From: Gluconacetobacter azotocaptans
GTDB taxonomy: Bacteria; Pseudomonadota; Alphaproteobacteria; Acetobacterales; Acetobacteraceae
Assembly (NCBI RefSeq): GCF_014174355.1
Contig: NZ_JABEQF010000002.1
Coordinates: forward strand, 248,001-312,000
Direction: 5' to 3'
DNA: 64,000 nt
Part shown: positions 26,401 through 33,934 of the stretch, in pieces
Layout: each line of letters begins with the position of its first letter
How positions within the stretch are numbered: the first letter of the stretch is position 1
Program-made: the position numbers and the translations under genes
Notes under the pieces: model-generated
Told to the model about the DNA's origin: nothing
Databases searched by the model: none
Seen by the model: only the letters and a program-made list of their open reading frames with translations

Positions 26401-28008
26401 GGCGTGATCGCGTCGTGGTTCGGGAAGCTGGCGGATTTCCGGGAAGTGTCCTTCCCGGTGATGGCGGATATCCCGGCGGCGGGCAATGCGATCGAGATCG
26501 GCGAGAATCTGCCGGTCGGTCCGGATGGCAAGCCGCCCGCGGGGCCGACGCTTGCGGAAATTCCCAACCCCCACGATCGCTGGGGCACCGTGCTGCTGGT
26601 CACCGGGCGCGACGCGCGGGAGGTCGAGATCGCGGCACGCACGATGGTCCTGTCGCCGGATACGCTGGGGGCGGTCGGCTCCAAGGTCGTGACGGACGTC
26701 ACGATGACGCCGCGCAAGCCCTATGATGCCCCTGCCTTCATCCCCACCGACCGGCCGGTGCGCCTGGGCGAACTGGTGCCGTCCAGCACGCTTCACGCCG
26801 TTGGCTTCGTGCCCACCGAACTGACGGTGCCGTTCCATCTGCCGCCTGACCTTTATACCTGGCATCACCGTCCCTTCATGATGGACCTGTGGGTTCGCGC
26901 GCCCGGCAGCCCGATCATGGACCTCGAGACGTCGCGCCTGGATGTCCGCGTCAACGACAATTACCTGCAAAGCTATTCCCTGGTCCCCCCCAGCACATGG
27001 GAAAGATGGTCGCGGCGGCTGATGGATCCACATGCCGGTGCTATCGGCCACCGGGTCGCGCTGCCGGCGTGGCTGGTCTTCGGGCAGAATCAGTTGCAGT
27101 TCGATTTCGACGCGCGTCCGATCGACCGTGGCGCCTGCCGGCGCGTGCCTGCCGATATCCGCATGAGCGTCGATTCCGATTCCACCTTCGATTTCCGTCG
27201 GGCACACCATTTCACCACCCTGCCGAACTTGTCTTATTTCGCTGGGGCGGCCTTTCCCTTCTCGCGGATGGCCGATCTGTCCGAAACGACCGTCGTCATG
27301 CCGCGTAATCCGGATATCGGGACGGCGTCGGCCTATTTCGACCTGATGGGTTTCTTCGGTGCGTCGACGTGGTTCCCGGCGACCGGGGTCCATATTGCCT
27401 ATGCCGACGAGACGGCCAGCCATCCGCCGTCGGGCGATATCATCCTGCTGTCGCCGGCCGACCGCCTGCATGGCGCCGAACCGCTGCTGTCGCGTTCGTC
27501 GTACGTCATCGCCGACAGGCGGGTTACGGTTGGCCAGCATATCGGGCTGCAGAACATATGGTACCTGTTCCAGGATCGTGATCACACCGGCCTGCGGAAC
27601 GGGGTTTCGGCGAACCTGAACGCGCCGATCGCGGGGGCGGGGCTGCTGCTCGGGGCGCAATCTCCCTACGCCGCCGACCGCTCGGTCGTCGCGATCCTGG
27701 GCGATACGCCGCAGCGCCTGCAGGATGTTGTCCTGGCGTTGCGTGACCGGCACGCCGCCCCGCTGATCCAGGGCGACCTGATGCTCAAGAACGGCGACCA
27801 GGTCACCAGCTATCGCACGGCTCCGCTTTACACCGTCGGTTCACTGCCGTTCTGGATGTGGCCGGACTGGTATTTCGGCGGTAATCCCGTCTTGCTTTAT
27901 ATTGTCGGGCTGGTCGGGGCCGGGCTGCTGGCGCTGGTAGTGTGGCGCTGGCTGCGGGCCCGGGCGCGTAGCAGGGTGGGTCGCACCGACCTGACCGGGG
28001 ATCCATGA
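23443..28008 (+). CDS. bcsAB: Fused cellulose synthase BcsAB
   Basis: About 1521 residues. BcsA half: membrane helices, then the GT2 domain with DD at 186-187 ('ILDDGRRR'), DCD at 234-236, TED at 329-331 and QRMRW at 367-371, and the PilZ c-di-GMP site (RLQHR 572-576 and DISLGG from 599). It polymerises UDP-glucose into beta-1,4-glucan and extrudes it. A second hydrophobic export segment at about 744-768 leads into the BcsB half, periplasmic, with a C-terminal helix ('LLYIVGLVGAGLLALVVW'). Fusion of A and B in one chain is known from acetic acid bacteria, where it is cut into two subunits. Start: ATG 23443 chosen; ATG 23467 is possible and the frame is open to 23338. First gene of the bcs operon. 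Confidence 0.95.
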   Translation: MRNIRNVNMENMLAKSEIFLRSPFVSLLVAGFGVGMMLVVGGVELTPYQQGLLSVGTISLMLVVNRRKGRAASCFLMALSLLVSMRYMAWRLNTTIVLGNWLQSILSIMLLLAEIYALLMLCLSYFQMVWPLRRLSYPLPADQANWPTIDVYIPTYEEDLTLVRSTVLASLDLDWPADKLNVYILDDGRRREFRDFALEVGVGYITRADNRHAKAGNLNHAVSVTHGEMMVIFDCDHIPTRGFLKKTVGWLVAEPKMAMLQTPHHFYSSDPFKRNLTAAEEVPPEGNMFYGLIQDGNDFWDATFFCGSCAVIRRSAILGIGGFATETVTEDAHTALKMQRQGWSTAYLREPLAGGLATERLIFHIGQRMRWARGMLQIMRLDNPLTGHGLRWEQRLCYLSATLHFLFAIPRVIFLLSPLAFLVLGQNIFAASPLAIMVYAMPHIVHSLMTLSRIEGRWRYTFWSEIYETSLALFLVRLTVITLLLPRRGRFNVTAKGTLLDKEFLDFDAVYPNVILSVVLGLAMVRGVVDALWQHLDRLSFQSLLLNMVWAGLSLFTVLASISVGRETRQTRLQHRVKANLPITVTAASGQVWSTRTTDISLGGFGMQSPWTAPLAGPMQVTIGYHNEQDGIEVSVPARILRQRDGLLHAQWVIDGLHDERQVVAMVFGRHDAWADWANYAPDRPIRSFYIILKSVIGLFKPSAKYEGRTIPTTAKAAVAIIAKEEKLEKRSLVLQPARRVARSGVVASFMMASGIAAMGMTVAVAQTTLPLTAPAAQAGLPIGDPNAGDAAPVAPPAMDQTAADRVSDVEVTNTLSFRDLGAVNGPLTLRGYSPLQGLTIAVPFNRVVTHAQLTLSGALSPSLLPEASAVTVTLNEQYIGTIKVDPQHPEFGPLTFDVNPLYFAGKNTLNFHFAGEYRRDCNDLYNEVLWARISDLSRITLTTVRIAPERTLAHLPSPFFDPNLRSALRIPIVLPSTSTGSLRAGGVIASWFGKLADFREVSFPVMADIPAAGNAIEIGENLPVGPDGKPPAGPTLAEIPNPHDRWGTVLLVTGRDAREVEIAARTMVLSPDTLGAVGSKVVTDVTMTPRKPYDAPAFIPTDRPVRLGELVPSSTLHAVGFVPTELTVPFHLPPDLYTWHHRPFMMDLWVRAPGSPIMDLETSRLDVRVNDNYLQSYSLVPPSTWERWSRRLMDPHAGAIGHRVALPAWLVFGQNQLQFDFDARPIDRGACRRVPADIRMSVDSDSTFDFRRAHHFTTLPNLSYFAGAAFPFSRMADLSETTVVMPRNPDIGTASAYFDLMGFFGASTWFPATGVHIAYADETASHPPSGDIILLSPADRLHGAEPLLSRSSYVIADRRVTVGQHIGLQNIWYLFQDRDHTGLRNGVSANLNAPIAGAGLLLGAQSPYAADRSVVAILGDTPQRLQDVVLALRDRHAAPLIQGDLMLKNGDQVTSYRTAPLYTVGSLPFWMWPDWYFGGNPVLLYIVGLVGAGLLALVVWRWLRARARSRVGRTDLTGDP

Positions 28009-28011
28009 TGC

Positions 28012-28045
28012 CATGCCCTTCCGCCTGGACAGGCGGAAGGGCATG
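28012..28045 (+). terminator. Strong 15-bp hairpin between bcsAB and bcsX
   Basis: CATGCCCTTCCGCCT, loop GGAC, then AGGCGGAAGGGCATG: a perfect 15-bp stem starting 4 nt after the bcsAB stop. There is no T-run. In an operon such a structure could be a partial terminator or an mRNA-stabilising stem that sets the ratio of synthase to accessory proteins. Confidence 0.6.
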
Positions 28046-28099
28046 TTGAATGCCGGTGAATGCGGTTCGCCGGACATATGTAAATCAGGAGAGTTAAGT

Positions 28100-28768
28100 A
28101 TGAGTGCCCTTCTTGCGGGTCTGACGTTGCTGATCATCGGCGACAGCCATGTGACGTTCAAGGACTCGCTTCTATCCATCCTGCCGGACGAATTGACCCG
28201 GCAGGGCGCCAAGGTCGTGGCCTACGGCGTCTGTTCGTCGCAGGCGGCCGACTGGGTCGTGCCCAATCCCAACAACGGCTGCGGCGCTGCCCAGCGAATT
28301 GATGACGAACCGCTGGGCCCGCCGAACATGCAGCCCGCGTCCCCGCCGCCGATCGCCTCGCTGATCGACAAATGGCATCCGAATGTCGTGATGGTGGTGC
28401 TGGGCGACACGATGGCGTCGTACGGACAGGATTCATTTTCCAAGGAGTGGGTCGACCAGCAGGTCAAGACCCTGACCTATACGATCGGCAAGACCGCATG
28501 CATCTGGGTCGGTCCGACCTGGGGCCAGTACAGCCCGCGCTACGGCAAGACGGACGCCCGCGCGACCGAGATGGCGAATTTCCTGAAGGGCGAGGTCGCG
28601 CCCTGCACCTATATCGACGGCACCGCCCTGATGAAGCCCGGAACGGTCCAGACCATCGACGGCATTCACGCGACGCCGGCCAGCTACAAGACCTGGGGGG
28701 ACCAGATCATTCAGGCGACCGTCCCGCTGCTGCAAAAGGTGAAGGACAGTGGAACGCTGACGCCGTAA
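28100..28768 (+). CDS. bcsX: BcsX, SGNH-type hydrolase of the cellulose operon
   Basis: 222 residues from ATG 28100 (AGGAGAG upstream). 'LLIIGDSHVTF' (GDSH with the nucleophilic Ser) near residue 15 and 'IDGIHATPASY' (DxxH) near 195 give the SGNH/GDSL fold; the block III Gly-x-Asn is replaced by 'LGDTM', so catalysis is uncertain. Name follows the bcsAB-bcsX-bcsY-bcsC order of the second cellulose operon in Komagataeibacter. In that system it is thought to act with the acyltransferase BcsY on a modified glucan. 'SALLAGLTLLIIG' is only mildly hydrophobic and no clear signal peptide is seen. Confidence 0.85.
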   Translation: MSALLAGLTLLIIGDSHVTFKDSLLSILPDELTRQGAKVVAYGVCSSQAADWVVPNPNNGCGAAQRIDDEPLGPPNMQPASPPPIASLIDKWHPNVVMVVLGDTMASYGQDSFSKEWVDQQVKTLTYTIGKTACIWVGPTWGQYSPRYGKTDARATEMANFLKGEVAPCTYIDGTALMKPGTVQTIDGIHATPASYKTWGDQIIQATVPLLQKVKDSGTLTP

Positions 28769-28861
28769 GGGATCGCGGGTCGTCCGCCCCCGGGCAGGAC
28801 CGGGCGACCCATCGCCGCCTTGTCGTTTCTCCCCTGATATCGCTACTGACGGAACACCGGT

Positions 28862-30022
28862 ATGCTTGAGCGTTATATGGCCCCCCCTGCGAAGACGTCC
28901 TGGACGCAGCTTCTGCAGCGTGAATTCTTCCCCACGGATCGTCGACGCGATATCGACGGGCTGCGGGGGCTGGCCGTTCTCATGGTCGTGCTGTTTCATG
29001 CCGGATGGTTGCGCGGCGGCTTTGTCGGCGTCGACATCTTCGTCGTGATATCAGGCTATTTCATGGGCCGGTCGGCGCTCATGCAGCATCCCTTCAAGCC
29101 GGTGAATTTCGTCTGCCGTCGCCTCTATCGCCTGTTGCCCGCGCTGCTGTGCATGATCGCGCTGGTGTCGGCCGGCATGCTGTGGTGGCTCCTGCCGAGC
29201 GATCGTGCCGATGTCGCCCTCAACGGCGCCTATGCGCTGGTCTACCTGTCGAATATCTGGGCATCAGGGCACGTCGGCTATTTCGAGGGGCAGAGCATCG
29301 CCTATCCGTTTCTGCACACATGGTCGCTGTCCCTGGAAATGCAGTTCTATACCATCATTTTCATGATGGCGCTTTTCCTGCCCTTCCTCCGGCACCGCAA
29401 ATGGGCGATCTCAGCCATCTGCCTGCTGTCGTTCGCCTTCAGCATGGTCAGTCACCTGCACGGCGACACGCAGGGATATTACAATATCTTCGACCGGATG
29501 TGGCAGTTTTCGCTGGGGACGATGATCTGGATCCTGCCGCCGCTGCGCCTGTCCAGGGGGGCGGCCACGCTTGTCTTCGCCGCCGCCTATGCCATGCTGA
29601 TCGGGGCCGCGCTGTTCTACCGGCTGGACTTCGCCTGCCCGTCCTACATGTCCGCCCTCCCGTGCCTGGCCGTCGTTGCGCTGATCATGCTGCCGCAGAC
29701 GGGGGCCGCGCGGATCGGGCTGGTGCCCCTGTCGCCGGTGGGCGTGATCTCCTATTCGATCTATCTCTGGCATTGGCCGGGAATCGTTGTTGCGAACTAC
29801 CTGATGGCGTTCCAGGTCCACGGCTGGACGATGGCCGCCGTACTGGGCATCGTCATGGTCGTCAGCCTGTTCAGTTACCTGTTCGTCGAGCGGGTGGGGC
29901 TGGAGTACGAGAAGACGGCCCGCCAGGACGTGCGGGTGCGTGGGGCCGGTTTCCTGGTGGGGGCCTGCACAATTCTGGCGCTGGTCCTATTCTCCGTCTC
30001 GGCCACGTACCGTGTTCATTAG
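28862..30022 (+). CDS. bcsY: BcsY, membrane acyltransferase
   Basis: 386 residues of the acyltransferase-3 (OafA-like) family with about ten membrane helices. The family N-terminus 'DGLRGLAVLMVVLFHAGWLRGGFVGVDIFVVISGYF' holds the conserved His and Arg. A later 'FLHTWSLSLEMQFY' is the second family motif. These enzymes move acyl groups, often acetyl, onto sugars across the membrane, so BcsY may acetylate cellulose or a co-secreted glucan. It follows bcsX by 93 bp and precedes bcsC closely. No strong ribosome site is visible at ATG 28862; the ATG at 28877 is an alternative. Confidence 0.87.
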   Translation: MLERYMAPPAKTSWTQLLQREFFPTDRRRDIDGLRGLAVLMVVLFHAGWLRGGFVGVDIFVVISGYFMGRSALMQHPFKPVNFVCRRLYRLLPALLCMIALVSAGMLWWLLPSDRADVALNGAYALVYLSNIWASGHVGYFEGQSIAYPFLHTWSLSLEMQFYTIIFMMALFLPFLRHRKWAISAICLLSFAFSMVSHLHGDTQGYYNIFDRMWQFSLGTMIWILPPLRLSRGAATLVFAAAYAMLIGAALFYRLDFACPSYMSALPCLAVVALIMLPQTGAARIGLVPLSPVGVISYSIYLWHWPGIVVANYLMAFQVHGWTMAAVLGIVMVVSLFSYLFVERVGLEYEKTARQDVRVRGAGFLVGACTILALVLFSVSATYRVH

Positions 30023-30065
30023 GCGTCATCGTGGTCCATGTCAGGGCGGGTGGCCCAAGGCTGTC

Positions 30066-33000
30066 TTGGGGGCGTCGGCCGGTGGCGGCTCGCGGGCGCA
30101 GGCATGCGGTGCGACGATCCTGGGCGGGCTGCTCCGCGGGGGGATGGTGCTGGGCGGCCTGGCCCTGGGTACGCCCGCGCTGGCCCAGGACGCGCCGGTG
30201 CCGGCTGGTGGCGGCCCGGCCGATGGGGCGGCGGTTGGAAGTCCGCATATCGGATCATCGTCCGACGCGGCGCGGCGCACGCATGCGGAATCCGTGCTGA
30301 ATCTGGTCCTGGAAGAAGGACATTACTGGATCGACGCACGCCAGCCCGACAGGGCGCTGGGCAGCATCCAGAGGGCGCTCGCCATACAGCCCGACAATGG
30401 GGACGCGCTGGCGATGTTGGGGAGCGTCCAGGTCGATAAGGGAGACCTGACCGGCGCCCGCACCACGTTGGACCGCCTGGTCAAGGCGGGCGGCAGTGCG
30501 GAGCAGGTGGGGCGCCTGCGCGCAACGCTGCAGTTCGGTCCGGTCGACCCCAAGGGGCTGGAGGAAGCGCGCCGCCTTGCCGGGTCGGGCAATATGCTGG
30601 CGGCGATGTTCCGCTACCGGGCCCTGTTTCGCAACGGCGATCCCCCGCCCGGGCTGGCGCTGGAATATTACCGTGTCCTGGGGGGGACCATCCTGGGATA
30701 TAACGAGGCCCGCACGAAGCTGACGGCACTGGTCGCCAGCAGTCCGCATGATCTGGACGCGCGCCTGGTGCTGGCCCAGATCCTGACCTATCGTGACGTC
30801 ACGCGCGCGGCCGGACTGGCGCAACTTCGCCAGCTGGCGCTGGGCGATGCCCCGCCGGTCATTCGTGGGCTGGCGGTACAGGCGTGGCGGGATAGTCTGG
30901 CGTGGCTGCCGATCATCGGCGCCAGCATCCCGCTGTACATGGAGTGGCTGGCGCTGCACCCCGATGACGCCATGGTCGTCAGCCGGCTGGAGAAGGCGCG
31001 GGCAACCAAGGCGACCATCGACGAAGGGAACGATCGGACCGAGGGATATGTCCTGCTGACCCATGGGCGGCTGGACGCGGCCAGCGCGGCGTTCCAGCGC
31101 GCCCTGGCCGTCAACCCGCGGGACGCGGACGTGCTGGGCGGGCTGGGCCTGGTGGCACAGCAGCGCCGGCAGCCGGCAGTGGCGCGCGGCTATTTCCGCC
31201 GGGCGCTCGCGGCCGATGCGGCGCGCGCCTCGCACTGGCGCGCGGCGATCAAGAGCCTGGACGCGGTCGGCGGAAACGATCCGGAGATCGTCCGGATCAC
31301 CCATCTGATGGCCGAAGGCCGGTATGACGCGGCGCGTGCCGCCCTGGCCCGTCTGGCGCACCGCCCCCAGACGAGGTTGTCCGTCCTGATGATAGAGGGC
31401 GGCCTGGACCGGCGACAGGGGCGCCCCGCCGAGGCCGAGCGGATCTATCGCGAAGTGCTGCGTCGCCGTCCGCATGACGCCGACGCCATGTTCAACCTGG
31501 CCGACCTGCTGTTCCAGCGAGGGCAGGAGGACGAGGCCAGGGTCCTGATGGCCCGCCTGGCGACGGAGCGGCCGGCGTTGCTGCCGCGGCTGGAGGCCGC
31601 CAACGACCTGGATCGCGCCGCCCATGCCAGGAGCGACGCCGAGCGGATCGGCTTCCTGCGCCAGGCGCGGGACCGGGTGCCGGGCGATCCATGGCTGAGC
31701 CTGAACCTGGCGCAGGCCCTGTACCGTGACGGCCGGACGCAAGAGGCCCGGGACATGATGGACGGCCTGACGGGGGACATCCATGCGCCGGCGGCCAATC
31801 TTCAGGCCGGGATCATCTTTGCCATGTTCGGTCATGACATCGACCGGGCGGAACAGTTGATCGCCCGTCTGCCGCCCGCGGCGGGCAATGCCGATATGGC
31901 GCGAATTATGCGGCAGATCGCCCTGTACCGGCAGATTCGGGCCCTGCCGCCGAACGACATACGTTCGATCCTCGTGCTGGCGGACCAGCCCGACCCCACG
32001 GGCGATCGCGCGGCGGTCCTGGTGAACGCGCTGCTGGACAGGCATGAGGTGGGCAGCGCGCGATGGGTCGTGACGCATGAGGCCGCGATTACCCCATCGC
32101 CCCAGCCGAATCAGCGGCTGGTCTATGCCGGCTTGTCCCTGCGGCTGCAATCGGTCGGCGACACGCAGCGGTTTCTGGACGAGTACGACCGCCTGGCGCG
32201 GGCGCAGGCAACTCCGCCCACGGCGGATGAGGCCCAGGCGCGCGAGGATGTCGCGGTCGGCCTTGCGGTGCTGAAGACCGATCGCCTGATCGGCCACAAA
32301 CAGCCGGACCAGGCGTACGGCGTCATCGCGCCCGTGGTCGCGGCGCATCCCGATGCCGCGCGGGCATGGCTGGCGCTGGGACGGGTCTACCGGGCGCAGG
32401 GCAAATCCGACCTGGCGCTGCGCACCGATCAGGACGCCCTGCGCAGGCGGCCGGACAGCGTGGAGGCGATGGCCGCCGTCGCGCTGGATGCGCTGGCCCT
32501 GAACGATCGCCCCCTGGCCCGGGCTATGGCACAGCAACTGACGGCGCGTGCCCCCGACAACCCCGTCACATGGCAGGTGCGCGCCGAAAACAACCGGGTC
32601 GAGGGTCGTGACACGCAGCGGCTTGCGGACCTGGAACAGGCGCGCCACCTGCAATGCCGCGCCCCGGCCGACACCGATTGCAGCGCGGAGGCGATCCGGC
32701 AGCCGGATTATCGCTGGCCCGATATCGACACCGAGTACGACCCCCAGCGGGGTGCACCCCTGCCGGCGAGCTCTCATTATCTGCCGCAGGACGACCAGAC
32801 GGCGTCGGTGAACCGGCAGATCGTCTATGTGCGTGACTCGCTCTCGCCGCAGATCGACGCCAATGCCTATGTCAGAAGCCGCCTGGGCACCGGCGGGCTG
32901 GGGCAGTTGACCGAACTGGCCTTCCCGATGACGGGAACGTTCCCTTTTTCGGCCTGGCTGCACCGCGTGAGCTTCTCGGTGACGCCCGTCGCGCTGTTCA

Positions 33001-33920
33001 CCGGCGACCCGCTGCGGAACGCCGATACGGCGCGGCAGTTCGGCACCGTTCTGGTCAACGGCGCGCCGGCCTCGGCGTATCATCATGAAGATGTCCAGGG
33101 AGTCGGGCTGGACCTTCGCTACGTCAATAACTGGTTCTCGGCCGATGTCGGATCGACCCCGCTGGGTTTCCCGATCGCCAATGTCCTGGGCGGGGTCGAA
33201 TTTGCGCCGCATCTGACACCCAACCTGACCCTGCGGCTCACCGGGGGCCGCCGCATGGTGACGGACAGCGAATTGTCCTATGCCGGCATGCGGGACCCGG
33301 GGACGGGGCGGATCTGGGGCGGGGTGACGCGGCTGAACGGTCATGGCGAGCTGGAGTGGGCAACCCCGGTCTGGAGCCTGTATGCCGGCGGCGGTTTCGC
33401 CTATCTCAGCGGAACCCATGTCGCCGACAATACCGAAGTCGAGGCCGGCCTGGGCGGCAGCGCGACGGTCTGGCAGATGGATCAGCGCCAGCGTCTGCGG
33501 GTGGGCGTCAACCTGACGTATTTCGGCTACAAGCGGAACAGCTATGACTTTACCTGGGGGCAGGGCGGATATTTCTCGCCGCAATCCTATTATGCTATCA
33601 TGCCGACGGCCGAATATTCCGGCCATATCGACAGATGGACGTGGTTCCTGCGGGGGGAGGCCGGGTATCAGAATTACCACGATGCCTCCGCGCCGTACTA
33701 TCCGTTGAACGACGGTCTGCAACAGGCATCCACGACGACGCCGCCCAACAGCTTCGGCAAGCAGGGCGCAAGCGGCGTGGCCGGCACCGGTCGGGCACGG
33801 GTGGCCTACCAGGTGAATCCCGAGCTGAGATTGGGCCTGGAAGGCGGATATACCCGCGCCGGAAGCTGGTCGGAGGCCAGCGGCATGCTGCTGCTGCATT
33901 ATGTGTTCGACGGCCAGTGA
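30066..33920 (+). CDS. bcsC: BcsC, TPR-rich periplasmic/outer-membrane cellulose export protein
   Basis: About 1284 residues. An N-terminal hydrophobic export segment ('ATILGGLLRGGMVLGGLALGTPALAQ') precedes a long array of TPR-like repeats (about 60-900, such as 'ALGSIQRALAIQPDNGDALAMLGSV' and 'AARAWLALGRVYRAQGKSDLALRTD'). The last 330 residues are the BCSC C-terminal beta-barrel ('YFSPQSYYAIMPTAEYSG', ending 'MLLLHYVFDGQ'). It guides the glucan across the periplasm and outer membrane. The start is unresolved: TTG 30066 is chosen for its AAGG site and signal-peptide length; ATG 30144 leaves too short a leader, and the frame is open to a GTG at 29940 inside bcsY. Last core gene of the operon. 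Confidence 0.9.
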   Translation: MGASAGGGSRAQACGATILGGLLRGGMVLGGLALGTPALAQDAPVPAGGGPADGAAVGSPHIGSSSDAARRTHAESVLNLVLEEGHYWIDARQPDRALGSIQRALAIQPDNGDALAMLGSVQVDKGDLTGARTTLDRLVKAGGSAEQVGRLRATLQFGPVDPKGLEEARRLAGSGNMLAAMFRYRALFRNGDPPPGLALEYYRVLGGTILGYNEARTKLTALVASSPHDLDARLVLAQILTYRDVTRAAGLAQLRQLALGDAPPVIRGLAVQAWRDSLAWLPIIGASIPLYMEWLALHPDDAMVVSRLEKARATKATIDEGNDRTEGYVLLTHGRLDAASAAFQRALAVNPRDADVLGGLGLVAQQRRQPAVARGYFRRALAADAARASHWRAAIKSLDAVGGNDPEIVRITHLMAEGRYDAARAALARLAHRPQTRLSVLMIEGGLDRRQGRPAEAERIYREVLRRRPHDADAMFNLADLLFQRGQEDEARVLMARLATERPALLPRLEAANDLDRAAHARSDAERIGFLRQARDRVPGDPWLSLNLAQALYRDGRTQEARDMMDGLTGDIHAPAANLQAGIIFAMFGHDIDRAEQLIARLPPAAGNADMARIMRQIALYRQIRALPPNDIRSILVLADQPDPTGDRAAVLVNALLDRHEVGSARWVVTHEAAITPSPQPNQRLVYAGLSLRLQSVGDTQRFLDEYDRLARAQATPPTADEAQAREDVAVGLAVLKTDRLIGHKQPDQAYGVIAPVVAAHPDAARAWLALGRVYRAQGKSDLALRTDQDALRRRPDSVEAMAAVALDALALNDRPLARAMAQQLTARAPDNPVTWQVRAENNRVEGRDTQRLADLEQARHLQCRAPADTDCSAEAIRQPDYRWPDIDTEYDPQRGAPLPASSHYLPQDDQTASVNRQIVYVRDSLSPQIDANAYVRSRLGTGGLGQLTELAFPMTGTFPFSAWLHRVSFSVTPVALFTGDPLRNADTARQFGTVLVNGAPASAYHHEDVQGVGLDLRYVNNWFSADVGSTPLGFPIANVLGGVEFAPHLTPNLTLRLTGGRRMVTDSELSYAGMRDPGTGRIWGGVTRLNGHGELEWATPVWSLYAGGGFAYLSGTHVADNTEVEAGLGGSATVWQMDQRQRLRVGVNLTYFGYKRNSYDFTWGQGGYFSPQSYYAIMPTAEYSGHIDRWTWFLRGEAGYQNYHDASAPYYPLNDGLQQASTTTPPNSFGKQGASGVAGTGRARVAYQVNPELRLGLEGGYTRAGSWSEASGMLLLHYVFDGQ

Positions 33921-33934
33921 AGGAAGACCCCAGT

